NCBI GenBank assembly: GCA_012511845.1 | Contig: JAAZFF010000212.1 | Span: forward strand, 1-5,251 | Length of the DNA stretch: 5,251 nucleotides | Source of the DNA: Lentisphaerota bacterium | GTDB taxonomy: Bacteria; Verrucomicrobiota; Kiritimatiellia; RFP12; UBA3636 | Direction of reading: 5' to 3' | In this document: in pieces, positions 1 through 4,928 of the stretch | Layout: each line of letters opens with the position of its first letter | How positions within the stretch are numbered: the stretch's first letter is position 1 | Notes under the pieces: model-generated | The model's input: only the letters and a program-made list of their open reading frames with translations | Told to the model about the DNA's origin: nothing | Database searches by the model: none | Program-made: the position numbers and the translations under genes

Positions 1-842
1 CCGCCGCCCTTTCGCCATTCTTTGCCTCCAACGTATAAAAGGTTATCAGAATTCTGTGGGTCGAATGCTATGATATCAGTGTGGAAGGTGCCGTAGTCCT
101 CCGGTCCGAGAAAGTCCATTTTTGCATCGAATTGTGCTTTGATCCGATCCCAGAAAAAAACTCCGGCGATATCGGCACCCATGGCGATGGTACCATCTGC
201 AGGATGGCTCTTTATTGTGCGCACTGTACCTCCTCCACCTACTACGACGTGATCCCACCTGTACGGAGTGGGAGGGAGCAGCTTTACGGGGAGCTCGGAT
301 ATCTTATGTGCATCTGCTGCGGTGTTATGGTCGGGGAGTCCGGCGAGGGCGCTTACATGTAGACTTGAAGTTACCGGTCGTCCGGAAAAAGAGAGTTCAT
401 GTATTTTTATTGTGCCGGAGCCTTCTGCCTGCAAGTGACATATAAAACCCTCGGCATTCCGGTTTAATGCCAGGTCGCGTGTTATGGTCCCACCGTTGCT
501 CACAAGATCAATTTGCACGTAGTCAAGACCACCATAGTTGGCGTCAAGTGTTTGTACAATAAGAGTCGCTTTTGATAGTGATTCAATTCTAGTGCGTGTG
601 CTGATGCGTGTAATTGCTTCAGGGCGTACCCGGAAGAACTCTGTTCGCACACTGCCGCTATTCCTGAATTCGGCAACCAGCGCTTCACCCTTTCGCAACA
701 GGGATACAACGGAGCTGGAGTCATCGGCAGGTCGCCAGAGTCCATTTAGCGGTGCAGGCGTTGTAGTAGCTGTCAGGTTGCCCAGACAGCCGATCATGCA
801 GATCACAGCAGTGAAGATAACGGTATAGTGATGTTTTGACAT
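1..842 (-). CDS. GH74-like beta-propeller lipoprotein or secreted protein, N-terminal part (3' end outside window)
   Basis: Open from ATG at 842 to the left edge: 280 residues, no stop. Residues 8-18 are a hydrophobic signal segment ending in MIGC (16-19), a plausible but non-ideal lipobox, so either lipoprotein or ordinary secretion is possible. Residues about 30-190 are beta-strand-rich, resembling a carbohydrate-binding-type sandwich, but I cannot name the domain. At 194 a propeller begins that resembles glycoside hydrolase family 74: YRWDHVVVGGGG (194-205), then HP (213-214), ADIAGVFFWD (223-232) and a next-blade DPQNSDNLLYV (261-271). From memory, GH74 xyloglucanases have IGGGG, HP and RTDxGGxYRWD here; D224 aligns with the first catalytic Asp, while the usual RT and GG are changed to GA and AG. 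The second catalytic Asp would lie outside the window. No clear Shine-Dalgarno precedes the ATG, and the 25-base gap to the lectin gene suggests translational coupling. A non-catalytic sortilin/BNR-type propeller is the alternative. Confidence 0.8.
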   Translation of the reverse strand, partial: MSKHHYTVIFTAVICMIGCLGNLTATTTPAPLNGLWRPADDSSSVVSLLRKGEALVAEFRNSGSVRTEFFRVRPEAITRISTRTRIESLSKATLIVQTLDANYGGLDYVQIDLVSNGGTITRDLALNRNAEGFICHLQAEGSGTIKIHELSFSGRPVTSSLHVSALAGLPDHNTAADAHKISELPVKLLPPTPYRWDHVVVGGGGTVRTIKSHPADGTIAMGADIAGVFFWDRIKAQFDAKMDFLGPEDYGTFHTDIIAFDPQNSDNLLYVGGKEWRKGG

Positions 843-867
843 AATTTAAACGCAGGTTTACCTGGGG

Positions 868-1662
868 TTAGCGTACGATGACTAATGTAGTGTGTTCTAC
901 ATTGGAGAAACTGAATTCGGTGATTGTAGCTTCGCCCTTGTCGCCGCCATTCGATGCGACGAAACCGAAATAGAATTCATCACCCAATTTTGCATCAAGG
1001 TCATAGAGGTACGTTTTTGTGAAGCCAGCATCGCTTCCACCCTTGATTGCCAGAATGTGTGTGTCACTATTCCACGTAATGGTGAGCGTATTGCCGAGTA
1101 CGCCCGCCAATCCGCTTGTCCATCCGGATTTGGTCAAGTTTCCGCTGTTATCCGTGAATGCTTGTTCCAGCCCTGATGTCCGGAACTGGATGCCATAGGC
1201 GTTTTTGACGCCACTGGCACCGTCGGCCGCACCCATTCCCAATTTGCCACCCGCACCGCCTATGGCTGTTGTTGGTGAAGTGTTGTCGGCTCTTTGAAGT
1301 ACAAATAGAAGACCATCACCGGTATTTCCATTGATTTTGAATGAAACAGTGAAGTCGCCTGTTTTTTGTTTTACATTGTACCAGGCTACAAATGCCCGGT
1401 GATTAACGTCTTTGGCTAAATTAAGAGTCAGGCCGTCTTCTGATATGGTTGGCTTATCAGCATTCTGATTACCCCAGTAGTAGGCACGTGTGCTCCAGTC
1501 AGTAGCGGCAAAATTTGTGATATCCGCAGCACCGACAATCAAGCCGAGTTGCAGGACGCATAAAGCAACTGTCAGCACCTTTGCTTTAATGTATGGCCGA
1601 ACTGAATATTGCGTATAAAACAGAGACGGACGAAAAGAGCATAGTGAACGGATTGCAGTCAT
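868..1662 (-). CDS. Secreted L-type-lectin-like (concanavalin-fold) protein
   Basis: 264 residues. The ATG at 1662 was chosen because AAAGG lies seven bases upstream; the frame stays open to 1863, but that extension runs into the regulator gene. A long basic n-region (residues 1-28) precedes a hydrophobic stretch (29-43) and GAA before D47, a plausible signal peptidase I site, so export is expected. The mature part looks like a bacterial L-type lectin: GDGLLFVLQ (115-123) matches the family's DGxAFVL strand with the sugar-site Asp, followed by IGGAGGKLGMG (134-144), YGIQF (156-160), NTLTITWNSD (191-200) and a final YFGFVASNGG...ITEFSFSN (231-254). The usual metal-binding EFDT motif appears as QFRT (159-162), so classical Mn/Ca binding is doubtful. 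No anchor or catalytic residues are visible. It lies between the regulator and GH74-like genes, which suggests glycan binding. The fold is fairly secure; the ligand is unknown. Confidence 0.82.
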   Translation of the reverse strand: MTAIRSLCSFRPSLFYTQYSVRPYIKAKVLTVALCVLQLGLIVGAADITNFAATDWSTRAYYWGNQNADKPTISEDGLTLNLAKDVNHRAFVAWYNVKQKTGDFTVSFKINGNTGDGLLFVLQRADNTSPTTAIGGAGGKLGMGAADGASGVKNAYGIQFRTSGLEQAFTDNSGNLTKSGWTSGLAGVLGNTLTITWNSDTHILAIKGGSDAGFTKTYLYDLDAKLGDEFYFGFVASNGGDKGEATITEFSFSNVEHTTLVIVR

Positions 1663-1675
1663 GTTATTGCCTTTC
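1663..1675 (-). promoter_or_regulatory. Ribosome binding site deciding the lectin start
   Basis: On the minus strand GAAAGG is followed by CAATAAC and ATG at 1662. This favours the 264-residue protein over the longer open frame that would begin at 1863 inside the regulator gene. Confidence 0.7.
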
Positions 1676-1720
1676 GATTGTGCGCAGTTGTAGCGCGGGT
1701 TGTTGTTTTGAAGAATTTGT

Positions 1721-2722
1721 CTACGTGTTTTGCCAAGGTGCACAAGTGTGCCCCTTACCGAAAGCAAAAGGAGTGCGGCGGGTGGGCAATGCAATTTCCG
1801 GCTTTTTGATTTTAGCCAGAAGCATAGTAACTGCCTCGGCACCCTCGGTATCGGATGGAACAATTGCTGATGTAACCATCATATCGGCAAAGTGAGGTGC
1901 TGATGCTGCTATGCAGGCCAGGGAAAGATCGTCAGGAATTCGTATGCCACGGCAGGCGGCCATATAGGCAACCGTAGCTACATCTTCAGGGCGCACAATC
2001 ATGGCGGAAGGTCTGGATGCTCCTGTCAGCAAAGGGTCAAATAATTCTGTTTGTTCGCCGAATTTAATAGAGCGTTCTATTAAATATGGGCGTAGTCCAT
2101 TTTCAAGAAGCGCCTTGGCAAATCCGCTTCGGCGCTCGCGGGTGCTATAATGCGTTGAGGAATCTGTTTTGACATATGCAATTTTTCGGTGTCCAAGTTC
2201 AATAAGATGGCGGGCAAGATGAAAGGATGCGGATTCATCATCAGGACAGACGCAATCAGTTGGAAGATCAGTGTTAAGCCATACGGCGGGGGCTCGACTT
2301 TCTTGTATGAGGTCGAGCATTTTATCAGGAATATCATGAGTAACATTGATAAGCATGCCATCAGCAAAATTTTCTCTCAAAACTTTTGGTACAAAACCAG
2401 CACGTGTAAGTTCATCATCGGGAAGTCTTGCAACTGTGAAATGGAGATTGTTGCGTGCAAGTGCATTCTGTATGCCGTAGAGCAGACCGGTTGGAAGATC
2501 ACTTCGGGCTTCGTTGTATGCCAGCACGAGAGCAACGCAGTCAAAGCGACCTGTACGATAGGCTCGTGCAGCGGCATTGGGGCGATATCCCATCCTGTCT
2601 GCAACTTTTTTGACTTTTCGGCGAGTTGCTTCACTGATACGCCCGGTACCGTGCATTACAAGGCTGACTGTTTGCCAGCTTACATTTGCTTCTGATGCTA
2701 TGTCTTTGATCGTTACACTCAT
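1721..2722 (-). CDS. LacI/GalR-family transcriptional regulator
   Basis: 333 residues, normal for the family. An N-terminal helix-turn-helix (TIKDIASEANVSWQTVSLVM, residues 4-23) is followed by GTGRISEATRRKV and the hinge YRPNAAARAYRTGR (46-59). The rest is a periplasmic-binding-protein-like effector domain, with FADGMLINV near 120-130, HLIELGHRKIAYV in the middle and a substrate-pocket-type C-terminal half. The start is supported by AAGGA seven bases upstream. By family knowledge it should dimerise and bind a palindromic operator, with release or binding controlled by a sugar. It is the first gene of the minus-strand set and diverges from the permease, so it likely controls both directions and itself. 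Odd points: the hinge residue that is Leu56 in LacI is Tyr55 here, and the recognition-helix position of LacI Arg22 is Leu21. The effector cannot be predicted. Confidence 0.95.
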   Translation of the reverse strand: MSVTIKDIASEANVSWQTVSLVMHGTGRISEATRRKVKKVADRMGYRPNAAARAYRTGRFDCVALVLAYNEARSDLPTGLLYGIQNALARNNLHFTVARLPDDELTRAGFVPKVLRENFADGMLINVTHDIPDKMLDLIQESRAPAVWLNTDLPTDCVCPDDESASFHLARHLIELGHRKIAYVKTDSSTHYSTRERRSGFAKALLENGLRPYLIERSIKFGEQTELFDPLLTGASRPSAMIVRPEDVATVAYMAACRGIRIPDDLSLACIAASAPHFADMMVTSAIVPSDTEGAEAVTMLLAKIKKPEIALPTRRTPFAFGKGHTCAPWQNT

Positions 2723-2735
2723 TGGTTATTCCTTG
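2723..2735 (-). promoter_or_regulatory. Ribosome binding site of the LacI-type regulator
   Basis: On the minus strand AAGGA is followed by seven bases (ATAACCA) and then ATG at 2722. This is a good Shine-Dalgarno match at normal spacing and supports the 333-residue start. Confidence 0.75.
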
Positions 2736-2767
2736 ATCTCAATGTATTGTAATTTCCTCAAATCGAC

Positions 2768-2800
2768 ATTATGATTGCATATTAAACCAAAGTGTGTCAA
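2768..2800 (-). promoter_or_regulatory. Candidate promoter of the LacI-type regulator operon
   Basis: On the minus strand a perfect -35 hexamer TTGACA lies at 2800-2795. The best -10-like hexamer, CATAAT (2773-2768), is 21 bases away, longer than the usual 17, and closer windows (for example CAATCA at 17) match poorly. The -35 is therefore clear but the -10 is not. An activator or a non-standard -10 is possible. Confidence 0.4.
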
Positions 2801-2831
2801 CTATTTTTTTATACACGGGTGAAGTGCATGA

Positions 2832-2851
2832 TACAGTGTACAGTTTATACA
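2832..2851. promoter_or_regulatory. Candidate operator: overlapping TACA/TGTA inverted repeats
   Basis: TACA-G-TGTA (2832-2840) is a perfect inverted repeat around one base. Its TGTA also pairs with TACA at 2848-2851 to make a 15-base imperfect palindrome. The site lies upstream of the regulator's -35, where a regulator could act on both divergent genes. The motif is short, AT-rich and lacks the central CG common in LacI-family operators, so it is only a candidate. Confidence 0.3.
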
Positions 2852-2864
2852 ATATCCGGCAATT

Positions 2865-2888
2865 CTACCCACTGCACACTACCCACTG
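2865..2888. repeat. Direct repeat of CTACCCACTG, period 14
   Basis: CTACCCACTG occurs exactly at 2865-2874 and again at 2879-2888, separated by CACA. Two identical 10-mers in a short intergenic region suggest a binding site for a tandem-binding regulator, but the period of 14 is not a whole number of helical turns. No protein can be assigned. Confidence 0.4.
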
Positions 2889-3001
2889 ATATAAATGGTG
2901 TTGCCATAATCTCCACGTGTTAAAGTGTTGTGAGATTGATTCTACTGAGAAATTGATTGAACTCGCAACATTCAAGAAAAACACTGGACGTTGCAATACG
3001 T

Positions 3002-3042
3002 GAAATGGTAGACTCCTTCCATTTCCGGGCGGCAGTCTTTTT
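3002..3042 (+). promoter_or_regulatory. Candidate attenuator in the permease leader: competing hairpins and a T-run
   Basis: GAAATGG (3002-3008) and CCATTTC (3019-3025) form a perfect 7-bp stem with a 10-base loop. That loop contains AGACTCC (3010-3016), which can instead pair with GG-C-AGTCT (3031-3038, one bulged C). The second stem is followed directly by a run of five T (3038-3042), as in a weak intrinsic terminator. The two stems interlock, so they form either a pseudoknot or mutually exclusive folds. This applies only if transcription begins upstream of 3002. Confidence 0.35.
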
Positions 3043-3115
3043 GAGAGCGCCCCCGTCTTTTCATTATGTCCGCAGGTAGCAAACAGGTACCTCCGGGTCG
3101 CTCTCAGGGGAAATT
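3042..3115 (+). promoter_or_regulatory. Structured 5' leader ending at the permease ribosome binding site
   Basis: TGAGAGCG (3042-3049) is perfectly complementary to CGCTCTCA (3099-3106); after one mismatch, CCC (3051-3053) pairs with GGG (3095-3097). Inside is a second stem, AGGTA (3074-3078) with TACCT (3088-3092), with a 9-base loop. The long stem ends at the A that starts the Shine-Dalgarno AGGGG (3106-3110), five bases before ATG 3116. The CCCCC at 3050-3054 could alternatively pair with GGGG of that site. This suggests translational control; it matches no riboswitch class I recognise. Confidence 0.4.
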
Positions 3116-4390
3116 ATGTCACGTAGAATGGTTTTTGGTCGTTATGATTTTGCGGCATTCGGTGTTTTTATAGCCTATGCAGTCGGCTCACTTGCAGTTC
3201 CCACAGCTTTAGTTCAGGTTGCAGAAAGTCTTAATTTTCCTCTCGACGGAGGTGGAATGGCTGAAGGCGGGTGGCTTCACATGCTTCGCAGTCTTGCACT
3301 TACTGCCTCGATGCTTACGTGCGGATTCATGGCAGCACGCTGGGGTAACCGCAAGCCCCTCGGCTTTTCTGTTCTTCTGATCGGATTTGGTATGGTGCTG
3401 TGTGCTGTTGCGCCTCATTACGGGTTTCTTGTCGGCGCGCTCATAATAGCCGGTTTCGGCGAGGGTATTGTCGAGGGACTCGCCACGCCATTTGTGCAGC
3501 GGTTGCATTTGGATGAGCCCGGACGTTACGTAAATTTCTCGCACGCTTTTTGGTCGATCGGAGTGGTTATTGCCACTGTTCTGTTCGGTGCTCTTCTGGC
3601 GCTCGGCGTTTCCTGGCGTATTATAATGCTTGTTGCCGGTCTTTTTACCGTACCGCCGGCACTGCTGCTGATGTTGCCCGAACGCAAAAAACATTATCCG
3701 GAGAATAATAATAAATTTTCAGCAAAAGAAGTTCTGGGACAAACTGCGGATATCTGCAAAACTCCCCAGTTCTGGCTCTATTTCGCCGCAATGTTCCTTG
3801 CCGGAGGCGGGGAGTTCTGCCTGACCTTCTGGGGCACGAGGTTTATACAACTCGAGCTTGCCGGCAATGCCATGACGGGCGGAATTGGTTTAGCAACTTT
3901 TGCGACCGGCATGTTTTTGGGGCGCACCGGATTCGGTTTTTTTATCCATCAGCGCCATCTCAAGAGGCTGTTGCTGTCAACAGGTGCTCTCGCCGTGCTT
4001 GCCAGCATGCTTATACCGTGGATAGCTTATACTGCCGGGCTTGCCTCCGGTCGTATCACCGAACCTCTCGCCTGGTTGCCACCCCTGCCTCTTGCTACAT
4101 ATATCCATCAAGTGGGTGCGCTTTACATCGTTCTCTTCATTACCGGGATAGGTACAGCACCGTTCTGGCCGAGCATTCAAAGTCGTGCCGTTGAGCAGAT
4201 GCCGCGTCTCGATGCCACCATGGTTTTTGTGTTGCTCTCCTGCGCCGGTTTTCCGGGATGCGGGTATTTCTCACTGCTTATGGGCTATGCCGGTGGAATT
4301 GTCGGTCTGACCCTATCCTTCTTCCTTGTTCCTGTCAGTTTTCTGGTAATGACCTTCCTTATCCTTATGGACGGCAGGCGTTGTGTTTAG
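3116..4390 (+). CDS. MFS transporter, fucose permease/FHS-like sugar importer
   Basis: 424 residues with about 12 hydrophobic segments (roughly 11-31, 55-74, 82-99, 103-122, 142-164, 167-187, a polar loop 188-215, then 217-240, 253-275, 285-307, 330-352, 366-388, 393-416), the standard MFS 6+6 layout in the inner membrane. A motif-A-like loop, GFMAARWGNRKPLG, is at 70-83. Helix 4 has GFGEGIVEGLATPFVQRL (113-130) and then NFSHAFWSIGVVIATVLFG (140-158), closely resembling, from memory, the E. coli FucP stretch with LETAANPFV and its following helix. E120 would match FucP Glu135, needed for proton-coupled sugar entry, so H+/sugar symport is inferred. The start is set by AGGGG five bases upstream. 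The gene diverges from the lacI-type regulator and stands alone in its direction. It probably imports the sugar released by the neighbouring secreted proteins; the specific sugar is unknown. Confidence 0.9.
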   Translation: MSRRMVFGRYDFAAFGVFIAYAVGSLAVPTALVQVAESLNFPLDGGGMAEGGWLHMLRSLALTASMLTCGFMAARWGNRKPLGFSVLLIGFGMVLCAVAPHYGFLVGALIIAGFGEGIVEGLATPFVQRLHLDEPGRYVNFSHAFWSIGVVIATVLFGALLALGVSWRIIMLVAGLFTVPPALLLMLPERKKHYPENNNKFSAKEVLGQTADICKTPQFWLYFAAMFLAGGGEFCLTFWGTRFIQLELAGNAMTGGIGLATFATGMFLGRTGFGFFIHQRHLKRLLLSTGALAVLASMLIPWIAYTAGLASGRITEPLAWLPPLPLATYIHQVGALYIVLFITGIGTAPFWPSIQSRAVEQMPRLDATMVFVLLSCAGFPGCGYFSLLMGYAGGIVGLTLSFFLVPVSFLVMTFLILMDGRRCV

Positions 4391-4517
4391 TGACACGATG
4401 ATCTTCAGAATACCTTACCTCATGTAAGTTGCGATGACCCCATATTTTTGGTTAATGACTCAGAAGAGCGGGCAGTGGAGCAGATTGGCTTGCGTGCTGT
4501 GAAGTAGAGTGCTTGCA

Positions 4518-4544
4518 GGTCGGGATGGCTCTCCGCAGCCGTCC
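4518..4544 (+). repeat. REP-like hairpin, copy 1 (plus orientation, degenerate head)
   Basis: GTCG (4519-4522) stands where other copies have GTAG. The stem is GGATGGCT (4523-4530) with AGCCGTCC (4537-4544), seven pairs and one A-C mismatch, closing the loop CTCCGC (4531-4536). The loop and architecture match copies 2-4. Confidence 0.75.
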
Positions 4545-4620
4545 GCCAGTTGCGAGGTCTGAGGCCCCTGAGCGCCTGCTCGGGATTCATGCTAGTTGAG
4601 CGGTTAATGAATTGTCGAAG

Positions 4621-4641
4621 GAATCGAGTGAGTCGATTTTT
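4621..4641 (+). terminator. Possible weak intrinsic terminator downstream of the permease
   Basis: AATCGA (4622-4627), loop GTGAG and TCGATT (4633-4638) form a perfect 6-bp stem, extendable by a G-T pair, running into a five-T stretch (4637-4641). The stem has only two G-C pairs and sits 230 bases after the permease stop, so it is a weak candidate. Confidence 0.3.
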
Positions 4642-4680
4642 GACCTTATTGACCTTATTGACCCTGTTGACCGGATTGAG
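4640..4680 (+). repeat. Nine-base tandem repeat, about 4.5 units of TTGACCTTA
   Basis: The units are TTGACCTTA (4640), TTGACCTTA (4649), TTGACCCTG (4658), TTGACCGGA (4667), and then TTGAG. The first two are identical and the later ones have diverged. Translated, it gives a Leu-Thr run, but no coding context supports that. It lies between REP copies 1 and 2. Confidence 0.8.
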
Positions 4681-4700
4681 ATTGCTCAGTAACTGTTTTC

Positions 4701-4728
4701 GGACCGCTGCGGAGAGCCGTCCCTACCT
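4701..4728 (-). repeat. REP-like hairpin, copy 2 (minus orientation)
   Basis: The stem is GGACCGCT (4701-4708) with AGCCGTCC (4715-4722), with a single C-C mismatch, closing GCGGAG (4709-4714). CTAC (4723-4726) follows, which reads GTAG just 5' of the hairpin on the minus strand, the usual head of a REP element. Confidence 0.8.
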
Positions 4729-4746
4729 TCTTATCAACCGTTTTTC

Positions 4747-4776
4747 GGCGGTTTGCGGAGAAACTCGCCCTACCTT
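4747..4776 (-). repeat. REP-like hairpin, copy 3 (minus orientation, compensated stem)
   Basis: GGCG+GTTT (4747-4754) pairs fully with AAAC+T+CGCC (4761-4769), with one bulged T, around the invariant loop GCGGAG (4755-4760). CTAC (4770-4773) gives the GTAG head on the minus strand. Both sides of the stem differ from copy 2 in step, so pairing is preserved. Confidence 0.82.
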
Positions 4777-4789
4777 GTTTAACAACTGT

Positions 4790-4809
4790 GACAGGCAAGA
4801 ATGCCCGTC
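4790..4809. repeat. Linker hairpin between REP copies 3 and 4
   Basis: GACAGGCA (4790-4797) and TGCCCGTC (4802-4809) pair at seven of eight positions, with one A-C mismatch, around an AGAA tetraloop. The stem is distinct from the REP hairpins and lies between two inverted copies, as linkers in BIME clusters do. Confidence 0.45.
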
Positions 4810-4824
4810 TTACAATGTTGGGGA

Positions 4825-4853
4825 GGGTAGGGCGACGCTCTCCGCAGCGCGCC
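4825..4853 (+). repeat. REP-like hairpin, copy 4 (plus orientation, perfect stem with bulge)
   Basis: GTAG (4827-4830) is followed by GGCG-A-CGCT (4831-4839), loop CTCCGC (4840-4845) and AGCGCGCC (4846-4853). All eight pairs form, with one bulged A, the counterpart of the bulged T in copy 3. It is inverted relative to copies 2 and 3. Confidence 0.82.
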
Positions 4854-4890
4854 GCATTTATATTGCATTTCTGCAATACCCTCCATTCTT

Positions 4891-4912
4891 AGCGATTTGC
4901 GGAGATGTTGTG
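4891..4912 (-). repeat. REP-like relic, copy 5
   Basis: The loop GCGGAG (4899-4904) and preceding TTT match copy 3, but the flanks (AGCGATTT and ATGTTGTG) pair poorly and the GTAG head is missing. It is either a decayed copy or a chance match. Confidence 0.35.
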
Positions 4913-4928
4913 AATATCGCCGTTTCGG

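Larger units (their letters stand above)
2723..3115. promoter_or_regulatory. Divergent control region between regulator and permease
   Basis: This 393-base gene-free stretch separates the divergent starts. It is AT-rich near the regulator and more GC-rich near the permease. It contains a consensus -35 for the regulator, two nearby repeat motifs that could be operators (2832-2851, 2865-2888), a weak possible plus-strand promoter (TGGACG at 2985-2990, 18-base gap, TAGACT at 3009-3014), and a structured leader (3002-3110). No convincing small gene was found. Both transcripts must start here, so LacI-type control of both is likely, though no perfect CG-centred LacI operator stands out. Confidence 0.7.
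4391..4928. other. Repeat-rich intergenic region between convergent genes
   Basis: These 538 bases between the permease stop and the right-hand gene's stop hold no convincing gene. The first 125 bases show only a short CTTAC/GTAAG hairpin (4414-4428) without a T-run. From 4516 on there are REP-like hairpins, a 9-base tandem repeat and other stems. One is CCTGAGC/GCTCGGG (4567-4584, GCCT loop, one G-T pair), which has no T-run and is not an obvious terminator. Open frames here run through the repeats and look accidental. Confidence 0.75.

Noticed and set aside
500..745. 81-residue minus-strand open frame inside the GH74-like gene
   Set aside because: It is an out-of-frame reading; the frame from 842 is longer, continuous and shows signal and propeller motifs.
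853..864. CAGGT-TT-ACCTG inverted repeat between lectin and GH74-like genes as an operator or terminator
   Set aside because: The two-base loop cannot form an RNA hairpin, there is no T-run, and a 12-base match alone is weak evidence for an operator.
1663..1863. Upstream extension of the lectin frame to an ATG at 1863 (331 residues)
   Set aside because: It overlaps the regulator's 3' end in another frame, has no lectin or signal-peptide character, and a good ribosome binding site precedes the ATG at 1662.
3042..3106. Permease leader arms (GAGAGCG / CGCTCTC) as another REP copy
   Set aside because: Seven bases are shared with REP copy 4, but the loop CTCCGC and the GTAG head are missing and the arm spacing is quite different.
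3066..3173. 35-codon upstream frame overlapping the permease start
   Set aside because: No ribosome binding site, out of frame with the permease, and its start lies inside the predicted leader structure.
3209..3694. 161-residue minus-strand open frame antisense to the permease
   Set aside because: Polar, low-complexity translation opposite a clear membrane-protein gene; a coding shadow.
4414..4428. CTTAC/GTAAG hairpin after the permease as a terminator
   Set aside because: Only five pairs and no T-run follows.
4518..4912. CRISPR array
   Set aside because: Repeats are in mixed orientation, unevenly spaced, with diverged stems; no spacer-like regularity.
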